From an uncultured Flammeovirgaceae bacterium (lineage in GTDB: Bacteria > Bacteroidota > Bacteroidia > Cytophagales > Cyclobacteriaceae): a DNA stretch of 64,000 nt. The notes below the pieces were generated by a model. It did not search any database. It was not told the origin of the DNA and worked only from the letters and a program-made list of their open reading frames with translations. Below are positions 1 to 8,513 of the stretch, piece by piece (position 1 is the stretch's first letter; every line of letters starts with the position of its first letter). The DNA lies in NCBI GenBank assembly GCA_937883755.1, contig CAKZYA010000006.1, forward strand, positions 62,001 to 126,000. The letters run 5' to 3'. The position numbers were made by a program, and so were the translations under genes.

Positions 1-21
1 GAAGTAATCTACTACTTGGGA

Positions 22-64
22 GGAGATCACTTCGTCGCTCATCCTTCGCTTCTCGTGATGACGT
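22..64 (-). repeat. Interspersed GTCATTGCGAG-type intergenic repeat, copy 1
   Basis: The segment reads GGAGATCAC at one end and GTGATGACGT at the other, with TTCGTCGCTC and CTTCGCTTCTC between. On the minus strand this is an ACGTCAT..CGAG..GCGAAG..ATCTCC element. A second copy, differing at several positions, lies at 53442-53478 on the plus strand. The ends can pair, so a transcript could fold into a hairpin. Similar elements are widespread between genes in Bacteroidota; function unknown. Confidence 0.6.
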
Positions 65-109
65 GTACTTGGTTTGTTTGTTTTAGTAAAGCAGTCGCTT
101 TCAGTACGA

Positions 110-646
110 TTAATTACCAAGTAGATTTTGATCCTTAAATACATCAGTAATTACATCTACTCCTGCTTTGGCCAACTGACCAAGACCTTGATCAATAAGC
201 TTTCCTTTCAGTTGTTGAAACCAGTCTTTCTTGCCAAGCACATTCAACAGATTTTTCAGGGTTTCTATTTCTTTTAACAGATCATCATAGATAATCTCCT
301 GTCCTACTTCCAACTTATTTAATCTAACAGCTAACTCATCTAATCGGATAGCTATTTCCTTCTGTTGATCAGATGAAAATTTGTCTTTCGGGGCATAGTC
401 GGATACCTCTGAGAGTTCTTCTACGTATTCAGCTCCATTGGCTGTCAATTCTACACCCAGACTATCTTTTGATAAATAGTCATCAAGGTATCCAATTGTA
501 TTTAGACTTTTGATGATTTGGATGGCTTCGTTCCACGTTGCATCAATATCATACTCATCATAGAATTTACGTAGGTCAACAATGCCCTCTGATTTTCTAG
601 CGTATAGCCATTTCAAAATAAGTTCTTTATGTTCCTTAATGGTCAT
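110..646 (-). CDS. Hypothetical protein with helical N-terminus and coiled coil
   Basis: I do not recognise this 178-residue protein. Roughly residues 1-80 look like a helical, possibly winged-helix fold. Residues 90-140 are rich in heptads (RLDELAVRLNKLEVGQ) and probably form a coiled coil, followed by a short amphipathic tail. No signal peptide, membrane segment or catalytic motif is visible, so it is probably cytoplasmic. It starts 19 bp downstream of the sulfatase-rhamnosidase stop codon on the same strand and could be co-transcribed with it, but nothing in the sequence ties it to glycan breakdown. A DNA-binding or scaffold role would be a guess. Confidence 0.6.
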   Translation of the reverse strand: MTIKEHKELILKWLYARKSEGIVDLRKFYDEYDIDATWNEAIQIIKSLNTIGYLDDYLSKDSLGVELTANGAEYVEELSEVSDYAPKDKFSSDQQKEIAIRLDELAVRLNKLEVGQEIIYDDLLKEIETLKNLLNVLGKKDWFQQLKGKLIDQGLGQLAKAGVDVITDVFKDQNLLGN

Positions 647-665
647 CTGTCAAGTACCTCTTCAA

Positions 666-3600
666 TTAAAAAGAATTTACCCGAACCTCGATCTGGTTTA
701 TGCCGGGTTTTAGACGGATAGAACCGAAATCGGGATTGGTAGTCTCTCCATTTAGCGTAACGATGGCATTTGCCGCATTGGGCAGAGAAAATTCGGCTAC
801 TGTGTTGGCGGGTAGTTCAATAGTATACTGTTGGCGACGGTTACTGACGAACTCGTATTCGCCAGTTATTGCACCTTTAACAGTAGGCATTTTAATACTG
901 CTCTTCTTCAAATTGCTCATTTGTGGCTCAATAGTGATGATACCAAACCCTGGAGTTTTAGGCCGGATGCCCCAGAGGTAACGGGGAATAATGTTGGCGG
1001 GAGCGGCACCCCAGGCGTGGTTCCAGTCCAGGTTGGGTTTATATTTCATATCCCAAGCTTCCAGGGCAACAGTAGAGCCAGCGGCAATCATATTCCACCA
1101 ACTACGGTCGTGAGTAGCCGTCATTAATTCCAGGACGTAGTCACTGGCTCCGGCTTCGTACAAGCCTTCCAGCAAAAACTGAGAGCCGTATACGCTACAC
1201 GCCATTCCCCGCGATTTAATGAATTCTACTACCGTTTTCTGATGTTCCGGAGGGACTAAGTCAAAAGCCAGCGGCATCATGTTGGAGTGTAGAGATGAGT
1301 GGGTCGCACCTTCGCCATCGATATAAATGCCGTTTTCTTTATCAAACAACGTAGTATTGATGGCTTGCTTTACTTTTGCGGCCATCAGTGCGAAGTGAGT
1401 AGCATCTTCGGACTTACCTAGTACCTCGGCTAGTTCCGCCATAATCTTCATATTCTGATAGAAAAAGCTGTTCACTACCGTGTTAATCGGCAGCATTTGG
1501 TGACCGTCGCGCTCACCTTCGGGAGTAGAGAGCTTCCAGCCGGTATCTTTTTGGGCGGGAGGCCAATCTACTATATCTTTCAATCGGTTAGTAGTATCTG
1601 AGAAACCTAGCTGAGCCATATACTCTCCAGTTACCTTGCCAGAGGTGGAGCTAATCAGTCCGTCTTCCCGTACTAAATCTATCAAAGTTTTACTCTTCAA
1701 TGGCTCGTAGTATTTTTCAATCAGTTCGGTGTTGCCACTATAGTAATAATCCTGATACATCATCAGAGCGGTATGCAGCAGCCACTCGGTGGGCCAGGTT
1801 GGGTTGTTCATGAACCATTCAATAGTTCGCTGCGCCATCGCGTACTCCCGGTCGGTGGTGTAGTGCCCAAGCTGGTTGATGTAGGCATCCGCCTCATAGG
1901 GAATCCGTTCCCGGTCACCGTCTACGTATATTCCAGTAAAAGAAGTCGCTTTCATGCTGTACTTGCACAAATCCCACACTTGGTTTAGTAGCGTATCGGA
2001 GGAAGTAAAGCTACTGGCGTCTTCGTTCCAGTAGTTGAAATAAGCTAATTGAGTAAGATTGTCTTCGGTCAATTCAGTCTGCAACCCTTCCAGTTCGGCG
2101 TAACGGAAGGGCATTATGATGCCAAATGAGTCGGGCAGGGCTACGGCTACGGGCAGGGTATTGCGCTCGTTTCGTTCTAATTCAATAATGTAAGTCGTCT
2201 GATCCGGTTGAACCGCCAGTTGCACTTCCTGATAACGCAAAGTGCCCCCCGGCTCCCGATCAATCTGACCACCTTTCAGCTTTTCGCCTAGTCGGACAGT
2301 AATTGTACTCGCATTAGTAGTCTTGTACTGCAATTCCAACGTACCGAAAGCGTGTTTGCCAAAATCAACCAAGTAACTATCCTCTCCGGTATTTTGTAAT
2401 GTAATTGGTTTTATGCGTTCCTGTTGAAAAACTTTATCAGGAGCAATACCCGACTGAAAATTGCTAGTCTGGAAAGAATGAACTTCCGAATAATTAGTCA
2501 CCCGATTGCCTTCGTCCCAAATGCGTACTTTCCAATAGTAAGTAGTGTTAGGGTTCAGTGATTCACCTTGATGCGAAACATTGGCAGATTCGTTACCTCG
2601 GGCTTGACCGCTATTCCAAACATCCCCAATATTCTGCGCCAACTTCTCCGTTGAAGAAGCAACTAGTAATTGGTAGCCTTGCTGCCGGACTGCGCCACCA
2701 GGCAGTACCCAGCTATATTCCGGCAAAGGATCGTTAATGGCTTTGGTGTTCGACGGACGAATAAATTCCACCATTAAACTATGCGGAGCAGCAGAAAGTG
2801 AATCACTCTTTTGACTGATGAGTCGGTCGCAAGCTAATTGCATTTGGCTGAGTACATCTTGATATTTCGGATTATCGGCTAGATTGTTAATTTCCTGCGA
2901 ATCGTCCGTCAGATGGTAAAGTTCTTCACTAGATTTATCATTGATATAGCGAAAGTATTTCCACTCCGCTGTACGAACCCCCTCGCTGGGCGGAATATTC
3001 TCAAACTCCCACAAATGCTCAATCAGTGCCGTATCTCGGCTCAGGCTGGTGCTCTCACCCGAAACAATCAGCTGCAAACTCTTGCCCTGATAACTTTTCG
3101 GCACATCTACGCCCGCCAGATCAACAATAGTTGCCGGAATATCTACGTTCTGAGCCATCTCAGTTACATCCTGGTGCTTACCTTCCCTAGGGTCAAATAC
3201 AATCAAAGGAACCCGCACGGAGTTATCGTAGAGTAGCCATTTACCAGCCAGTTGGCGCTCACCCAGAAAATAGCCATTGTCACCCATCAAAATGATGACC
3301 GTATTCTCGTCTAGTTTCTTCTTCTTCAGTTGCTGCCGAATTTTTCCCAGCTCGCGGTCAATTCCTGAGATCATGCGGTAGTAGCCTTTTACACTATGTT
3401 GGTGCTTTTCGGGAGTATCGTACCGCCAGTGCCAGCGGGTGCGATTGAATCCTTCGCGCACGGGTTCAGGTAGTTCATTGAAATATCGGTCAGCACCTAG
3501 CTCTGGATCGGGTACCGTAGTTTTCGCCAGTAGTTTGTCAGACTCTTCTTGCCAGAAGTATTGATCCTCGGCGGGATCATGAGCATGAGGAGCACTAAAG

Positions 3601-4187
3601 CTAAGTGACAGGCAGAATGGCGTATTCGGATTAGCTTGGTCGATAAAATCCAGGGCTTTTTGTCCGGTATAGCGGGTAAGGTGAACCGTATCTTCACCCA
3701 GCGTTTTGTAATAGTAGCCTCGGCGATCTTTAAATCTACCGTTGCGGTCATAGGATTCATGAACATCAAATAATTCATCTAAAGCAGCGTAATTCACCCC
3801 GAATTTACCGAAGAATCCGGTCTGGTAGCCAGCATTTTTGAGGAGCTTGGGGTAGGCCTGCTGCATATACGCTGATTGAATTGGCCCGGTTTGGAAGTTG
3901 TAGCGATGGGTTCGTTCGTACAATCCGCTTAAGATACTCGCTCGGCTTCCAGCGCAGATAGGAGTGCTTACCATAGCGTGGGAGAAGTATGTTCCCTGCT
4001 CAGCCAGCTTATCCATCTCTGGGGTATGAATTAGTTCATTTCCAGCGTAGCCAAGAGCATCCCAGCGTTGATCATCGGTAAGAATAAAAATAATGTTAGG
4101 TCGAGAGGGGTTATTGTTTGTTTTTTGAGCGAAGCTAGTAAGTCCTGCTCCGGCTATCAGCCAGATTAATAATACTACTCTGATCAT
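666..4187 (-). CDS. Secreted bifunctional sulfatase / GH78 alpha-L-rhamnosidase
   Basis: Two enzymes are fused in one exported chain. The track ORF has 1187 residues from 4229; I prefer the internal ATG at 4187 (residue 15 of the track), which starts directly on a signal peptide, MIRVVLLIWLIAGAGL, ending in FAQ. Track residues 43 to about 490 are a type I sulfatase: PNIIFILTDDQR supplies metal-binding aspartates, TPICAGSRAS is the formylglycine site (Cys92), and LMGDNGYFLGER the second metal half-site. From about 505 an Fn3-like linker (YYWKVRIWDEG) leads into a GH78 catalytic region with DGDRERIPYEADAY and a tryptophan-rich helical barrel. The same order of domains is known from the ulvan-degrading P36 enzyme of Formosa agariphila (S1_25 plus GH78). 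Likely role: removing sulfate and rhamnose from ulvan-type oligosaccharides outside the cytoplasm. The CAGSR motif has Gly where Pro or Ala is usual. No SusC/SusD pair lies nearby. Confidence 0.88.
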   Translation of the reverse strand: MIRVVLLIWLIAGAGLTSFAQKTNNNPSRPNIIFILTDDQRWDALGYAGNELIHTPEMDKLAEQGTYFSHAMVSTPICAGSRASILSGLYERTHRYNFQTGPIQSAYMQQAYPKLLKNAGYQTGFFGKFGVNYAALDELFDVHESYDRNGRFKDRRGYYYKTLGEDTVHLTRYTGQKALDFIDQANPNTPFCLSLSFSAPHAHDPAEDQYFWQEESDKLLAKTTVPDPELGADRYFNELPEPVREGFNRTRWHWRYDTPEKHQHSVKGYYRMISGIDRELGKIRQQLKKKKLDENTVIILMGDNGYFLGERQLAGKWLLYDNSVRVPLIVFDPREGKHQDVTEMAQNVDIPATIVDLAGVDVPKSYQGKSLQLIVSGESTSLSRDTALIEHLWEFENIPPSEGVRTAEWKYFRYINDKSSEELYHLTDDSQEINNLADNPKYQDVLSQMQLACDRLISQKSDSLSAAPHSLMVEFIRPSNTKAINDPLPEYSWVLPGGAVRQQGYQLLVASSTEKLAQNIGDVWNSGQARGNESANVSHQGESLNPNTTYYWKVRIWDEGNRVTNYSEVHSFQTSNFQSGIAPDKVFQQERIKPITLQNTGEDSYLVDFGKHAFGTLELQYKTTNASTITVRLGEKLKGGQIDREPGGTLRYQEVQLAVQPDQTTYIIELERNERNTLPVAVALPDSFGIIMPFRYAELEGLQTELTEDNLTQLAYFNYWNEDASSFTSSDTLLNQVWDLCKYSMKATSFTGIYVDGDRERIPYEADAYINQLGHYTTDREYAMAQRTIEWFMNNPTWPTEWLLHTALMMYQDYYYSGNTELIEKYYEPLKSKTLIDLVREDGLISSTSGKVTGEYMAQLGFSDTTNRLKDIVDWPPAQKDTGWKLSTPEGERDGHQMLPINTVVNSFFYQNMKIMAELAEVLGKSEDATHFALMAAKVKQAINTTLFDKENGIYIDGEGATHSSLHSNMMPLAFDLVPPEHQKTVVEFIKSRGMACSVYGSQFLLEGLYEAGASDYVLELMTATHDRSWWNMIAAGSTVALEAWDMKYKPNLDWNHAWGAAPANIIPRYLWGIRPKTPGFGIITIEPQMSNLKKSSIKMPTVKGAITGEYEFVSNRRQQYTIELPANTVAEFSLPNAANAIVTLNGETTNPDFGSIRLKPGINQIEVRVNSF

Positions 4188-4525
4188 CTTAGTAAATATA
4201 GTTAGGTTGTTAGACTCCCATGCCATCAATTATTTAACAGAGTAGGGAGTTGTATGGGTTAAAGTAAAAGGTTTCTTATCCGAACCTCATCCTGCTTCAC
4301 CCTGCTTCGTTTTTCCTGATTAGGAAATTTAAGGGATTGGTAGATAAAAATAGTCTACACTACTATTGGATATGGTATTCCATGACTGTTTACCATTTTA
4401 TCCCTCGAGTACATCACTGGACATTACCATCCATCTTTATTACTTTTGCTCAGATACTGATTAAAGTCAGCCACTTTAATTTTTCCGACATCGGTAAAAC
4501 CCGTTGCTAACAACCCAGTTACACT
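4188..4525. other. Intergenic region between divergent genes
   Basis: This gap must carry the divergent promoters of the sulfatase gene (minus) and the LysE-type gene (plus). I see a short direct repeat (CTGCTTCACCCTGCTTCG) near 4292-4309, but no clear operator palindrome, terminator or RNA gene. Confidence 0.4.
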
Positions 4526-5149
4526 GTGCTAACCAATTTTTTAGTTGCCTTTATCCTAGCGTTTGTTGGTTACCTTCCGTTCGGAACGGTGAACATGGTC
4601 GTATTGAATACGGCAATTACTCGTGCCTTTCGTCCAGCAGTAATGATTGCACTGGGGGCAGCCGTGGTAGACCTTTTTTATACGTATATAGCCATTACCC
4701 TTAACCAATGGCTAGGTCGCCAACTCGTTAACAACATCTACGTAGATATTGCTGCCCTCATTATTCTGGTCAGTGTGGGGTTATACTTCTGGTTTTCTTC
4801 GCCCCAGCAGAAAAAACAATCCCAGTCTGCTAAGCAAAGCTGGGGGTTTTTCGGTACCGGATTAACCTTTGGCGTTATCAATCCTCAAAGCTTACCCTTT
4901 ATTACATTAGGACTGCTGTACGCCAAATCACAAGATTGGGTATTTCTGACTGGTTTTAGTAATTATTTGGGGCTAATGCTGGGAGTGGCTGTCGGACGTT
5001 TCCTATCCCTGGTGCTCTACGCACAAGCCGGACAGTGGTTGGCTACCCAGCTAAAGCAGTTTACCCAATGGGCTAATAAAGTAACGGGTGGTATTCTTCT
5101 TTCCCTAGGTGGTTATCAGGCATTTCGGGTGTTTGCTGAAGTGTGGTAG
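4526..5149 (+). CDS. LysE-family transporter
   Basis: A 207-residue, very hydrophobic protein with about six membrane segments and the LysE/RhtB layout: an N-terminal FVGYLPFGTVNMVVLNTAI segment, a charged cytoplasmic loop (SSPQQKKQSQSAKQ), and the family-typical FGVINPQSLPF before the next helices. The family exports amino acids or related small solutes across the inner membrane; the substrate here cannot be read from sequence. The start is a GTG codon; no better ATG lies before the first membrane helix. It stands alone between a divergent glycan-degrading gene and a Tat-exported enzyme gene. Confidence 0.85.
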   Translation: MLTNFLVAFILAFVGYLPFGTVNMVVLNTAITRAFRPAVMIALGAAVVDLFYTYIAITLNQWLGRQLVNNIYVDIAALIILVSVGLYFWFSSPQQKKQSQSAKQSWGFFGTGLTFGVINPQSLPFITLGLLYAKSQDWVFLTGFSNYLGLMLGVAVGRFLSLVLYAQAGQWLATQLKQFTQWANKVTGGILLSLGGYQAFRVFAEVW

Positions 5150-5159
5150 TAATGTTGTG

Positions 5160-5199
5160 TTTATGTATTCATATGTTCGTGAGTACCTGAATACATAAA
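5160..5199. repeat. Perfect 12-bp inverted repeat in a repeat-rich spacer
   Basis: TTTATGTATTCA (5160-5171) is perfectly complementary to TGAATACATAAA (5188-5199), with a 16-nt loop holding GTTCGTGAG. A second related stretch (CATGAATATACGAACAC) follows to about 5218, and GTTCGT/ACGAAC can pair across the element. It lies 10 bp after the LysE-type stop codon, so it may terminate that transcript, though no T-tract follows. Confidence 0.6.
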
Positions 5200-5283
5200 T
5201 ACATGAATATACGAACACCCTATCGCTAGCTTTACAGTAGATTTTCCAGTAGATTAGTTCGTAGCAACCTAACATCAACAACT

Positions 5284-6630
5284 ATGCACCGAAGAAATGC
5301 GCTGAAAGGGCTGGGGCTGGCCGGATTAGGCTTTACCGTTCCGGCAGCATCGGCTACTGCCAAACACCAAAATCTTAACCGAGGCATGAAACCTGTTACC
5401 ATCACCAAAGTAAAAGCCATTGCTACCTGTCCGCACAACATTGAGTTGATTGTAGTAAAAGTAGAAACCAGTGAACCAGGGCTGTACGGAGTAGGCTGTG
5501 CCACCTTCCGGCAACGAGCCCACGCGGTAGTTTCGGCTATTAACGATTATCTGGATGATTTTTGCCGAGGTAAAGATGTAGACAATATTGAAGATATCTG
5601 GCAAACGGCTTACGTGAGCTCCTACTGGCGCAATGGCCCGGTATTGAATAATGCCCTAAGTGGATTAGACCAGGCTCTATGGGATATTAAGGGAAAACGA
5701 GCCGGAATGCCAGTATATCAACTGCTAGGTGGCAAATGTCGGTTTGCCGTAGACTGCTACGCCCATGGCGGTGGAAAAACCGTAGAAGAAACGATAGAAA
5801 ACGTGCAACGCTTCATGGAAGAAGGCTACCGTCACGTCCGGATTCAGTTAGGCGGTTACGGAGCCGCACAAATGTTAGGCGGTTACGGGAATACTACCGA
5901 TCAAACGCCTGATTTCAAAAAGGCTAATTTCGGTACACCGGATGATAACTACATGAATCCGTACTTGTACACCAAGTCAGTCCCCAAGCTATTTGAAGAA
6001 GTGCGGAAAGCTTGCGGTGAGGAAGTAGAATTGCTGCACGATGTACACGAACGACTACAACCGCTGGATGCCATCAACATGATTAAGGCATTAGAAGAAT
6101 ATCGTCCCTTCTTTATTGAGGATCCGTTTTCACCCGAGAATATTGGCTACTTTCCCATGTTACGGCAGCAAACTACCGTACCCATTGCGATGGGCGAGTT
6201 GTTCAACAGCCCTCACGAGTGGCTGAACCCCATGAGTGAAAGGTTGTTTGACTTTATACGTATTCATATCTCCCAGATTGGAGGTATTACTCCGGCAATG
6301 AAAGTAGCTCGCTTGGGTGAGTGGTTTAATGTACGCACCGCCTGGCACGGCCCCGGTGATGTTTCTCCAGTAGGCCACGCTGCTAACGCCCATATCGATT
6401 TTGCAGTGTGGAATTTTGGTATTCAGGAGGCAGTGAGCTTTTCGGATACGCTACGAGAAATCTTTCCGGGTGCCCCCGAAATGAAAGACGGCTACATGTA
6501 CATTAACGAAGTGCCCGGTTTAGGGGTGGATGTGAATGAAGAGCTAGCCCTAAAGTACCCATTGCCTGAGAAGAATAACTATAACTGGACGCAACTACGC
6601 AAAGGGGATGGTACTCCGGTACGCCCCTAG
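5284..6630 (+). CDS. Tat-exported enolase-superfamily dehydratase (mannonate dehydratase-like)
   Basis: 448 residues, enolase superfamily, closest in appearance to D-mannonate/D-gluconate dehydratases (ManD, RspA-like), which remove water from a sugar acid to give a 2-keto-3-deoxy acid. Metal ligands are visible as D253 in LLHDVHERLQP, E279 in FFIEDPFSPEN and E305 in IAMGELFNSPHEW, with the same mutual spacing as D210/E236/E262 of characterised ManD. H255 (the DxH pair) and AWHGPGDVSPVGH complete the site. The start (MHRRNALKGLGLAGLGF) is a twin-arginine leader ending near ASATA, so the enzyme probably acts in the periplasm, unusual for a family best known from the cytoplasm. The gene is convergent with and overlaps the next one by 4 bp. 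The substrate is not certain; galactonate or another acid sugar is possible. Confidence 0.85.
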   Translation: MHRRNALKGLGLAGLGFTVPAASATAKHQNLNRGMKPVTITKVKAIATCPHNIELIVVKVETSEPGLYGVGCATFRQRAHAVVSAINDYLDDFCRGKDVDNIEDIWQTAYVSSYWRNGPVLNNALSGLDQALWDIKGKRAGMPVYQLLGGKCRFAVDCYAHGGGKTVEETIENVQRFMEEGYRHVRIQLGGYGAAQMLGGYGNTTDQTPDFKKANFGTPDDNYMNPYLYTKSVPKLFEEVRKACGEEVELLHDVHERLQPLDAINMIKALEEYRPFFIEDPFSPENIGYFPMLRQQTTVPIAMGELFNSPHEWLNPMSERLFDFIRIHISQIGGITPAMKVARLGEWFNVRTAWHGPGDVSPVGHAANAHIDFAVWNFGIQEAVSFSDTLREIFPGAPEMKDGYMYINEVPGLGVDVNEELALKYPLPEKNNYNWTQLRKGDGTPVRP

Positions 6631-7277
6631 CGCTTCTGAGATGTTACTTTTAGTTCTTCTACTAAGTTACGCTCGGTTTGTAACTCACGACGCAAGCGAC
6701 GTTCTTTTTCCAGCGAGGTTTTTCTGAATTCCTCTAGCTCATGCTGAATTTTACGATAATCCTGCCGAGTGCGAGAGGTCACTTTCTGACTGCTCCGATA
6801 CTGGTAAATCGCTCCGGCTAACAGTAAAGCCAAGACTAGTACAGTGATCCAGAAAAAATTCAGGAAACCTGTTTTCGGGAAGTCGAGACCTAATACGGAA
6901 ATATGCGTACTCTCGTGCTCGCTCGCTGCAATGATAGCATCTTTCTCTCGAATACTAGCGTTTAGCGAATTAAGCTCACTATCTTGAGAAGCTACCCGAT
7001 CTTGAGTTTGCCGTAGATCCTGGCGAACATTCTTCAGGGAATCCTGAGCATTTCTCCAAAAGCGGTTCAGACGGTTTAGGCTCACTACCCGATACTCATT
7101 CCCGGATCGGGATGTTACTGAGTTAGACCCTTGTACCATCTCCTGAAACTGCTGAGGCAAGGGTTGAGGAACAGATGGAATATTTTCTTCCTGAGCTACT
7201 AGGGGATTGGCAATAAAAATGATAATCCCAATAAAAGTGATAGCAAAAAGGACGTTGCGTAGGTTAATCGTTTTCAT
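6627..7277 (-). CDS. Signal-peptide, single-TM coiled-coil protein of unknown function
   Basis: 216 residues. The N-terminus (FAITFIGIIIFIANPLVAQ) is a signal peptide or first membrane helix. Residues 70-120 form a coiled coil (NVRQDLRQTQDRVASQDSEL), a clear membrane helix follows near 138-160 (FFWITVLVLALLLAGAIY), and the C-terminus is a strongly charged helix (SLEKERRLRRELQTERN) predicted to be cytoplasmic. I see no enzyme motif. Similar proteins occur in Cytophagales and are sometimes mislabelled as a tRNA methyltransferase. Its last codons overlap the convergent dehydratase gene. Envelope-spanning scaffold is the most that can be inferred. Confidence 0.7.
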   Translation of the reverse strand: MKTINLRNVLFAITFIGIIIFIANPLVAQEENIPSVPQPLPQQFQEMVQGSNSVTSRSGNEYRVVSLNRLNRFWRNAQDSLKNVRQDLRQTQDRVASQDSELNSLNASIREKDAIIAASEHESTHISVLGLDFPKTGFLNFFWITVLVLALLLAGAIYQYRSSQKVTSRTRQDYRKIQHELEEFRKTSLEKERRLRRELQTERNLVEELKVTSQKR

Positions 7278-7515
7278 AGTTGATACTCACGGTTAATCAA
7301 TTATACCGACAGTAGGGATGCAAAGGTAGCGTATGTCTTATCAAATTCAAAAAACAAGCGAAGGTGTAGTCCGGTTCAGCTAATCAAACAAAGAATTCTT
7401 ATTGCTAACCAATTAATCCATGTTTTTACTATCGAAAAATTAGCTACACTAACTACTTATTTCTCGGCCTGTTCAATGATGCAAAGTAATTTCACTGTTC
7501 TAACGTATTGTTTTT

Positions 7516-8391
7516 ATGATTAGCATACCCCAACGCCTTCTTCACGAATCTTTTGTCACGGTATTGCTTCGGTCATCTCAGGCACTCTTCATCCAGAAAG
7601 AGTTGAATAAGTCGGCTGGGAATTGACAGAGCTACATCTCCCGGCACGTACTTACCACCGTCTTAGAGGGAGAGCAACATATTTTCAGTAACGATGGATA
7701 TAAGATTATCGTTCGAGCCGGAGAAATGGCCGTACTCCGGCGCGGATTATACACCGTAACTGATTTGATTTCTGGACAGGGTAGTTTTCGGGCTAATCTG
7801 ACATTCTTTGAAGAAGATATTTTTAGTAGTTTACCCTTTGCTACTAATACCGCCTATTCCTCCTCAACATCTACTGAGTTGTCAGGAGAGAAATTTCCTA
7901 CTCCAGCATCAATCACACTATTTTGGCAATCACTTATACCATGGCTACACACAATATCCAGCCCAAATGCTGCGCTTCAGCATATCAAAGCTCAGGAGTT
8001 TTTTGCTTTGTTAGCTGCCAGCGAAGTAATATCTTCTGTGTTCAGGGTAGTGAAATCCGAGCGAAAAGCTGCTCAGAACATTCGGCAGTTTATGGAAGAA
8101 CACTACGACAAGCCACTTTCCGTAGCCGACTACGCCTATTTAACTGGTAGGAGCGAGTCTACTTTTCGACGAGAGTTTAAAATTAAGTTTGGTACGACAC
8201 CGCGGCAGTGGATTATCCAAAAGCGACTGGAAAAAGCTAATAGTTTACTACAGACTACCTCAAAAGACGTCACTCAGGTTGCCGTGGATGTGGGTTACGA
8301 AAATGTATCGCACTTTATCAGCGAGTACAAAAAGCAGTACGGATATACTCCCAAGCAACGCCCAACCCTAACTACCGTGCAACTGCGCTAA
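7516..8391 (+). pseudogene. AraC-family regulator gene interrupted by an in-frame TGA
   Basis: The track lists only 7726-8391 (221 aa), but the same frame is open back to ATG 7516 except for one TGA at 7624-7626 (codon 37 of 291). Translation on both sides is protein-like: SQALFIQKELNKSAGN, stop, then QSYISRHVLTTVLEGEQH and GYKIIVRAGEMAVLRRG. The latter is the usual cupin-type effector core of ExsA-like AraC proteins, directly joined to M71 of the track ORF. The C-terminal 100 residues hold the two helix-turn-helix units (LSVADYAYLTGRSESTFRRE and TQVAVDVGYENVSHFISEY). A single TGG-to-TGA change would explain it. The alternatives are a sequencing error, readthrough, or translation from M71 of a protein lacking part of its N-terminal domain. 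It sits 122 bp upstream of a dehydrogenase gene it may once have controlled. Confidence 0.8.
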
Positions 8392-8466
8392 CCTTCTGAC
8401 TGAAATCCGGTATCCTGCCCGATAACCCGCAGTTTCTTATAGTACGCGCGGCGATCTTTAACTCAA

Positions 8467-8484
8467 AAATTATCAATTTTCAAT
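8467..8484 (+). repeat. TATCAATTTTCAA leader repeat, copy 1
   Basis: AAATTATCAATTTTCAAT lies 29 bp before the ATG of the dehydrogenase gene. It matches the core of a repeat found in the same orientation upstream of trpA, trpB, ispF, thyA and the peroxiredoxin-like gene. Confidence 0.45.
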
Positions 8485-8513
8485 CGGGCGCCGAGCGCTG
8501 TAACCTATCAACT

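Noticed and set aside
700-3778. Several ORFs of 70-107 aa on either strand within the sulfatase-GH78 gene
   Set aside because: All are shadows of a long gene with strong motifs across its whole length.
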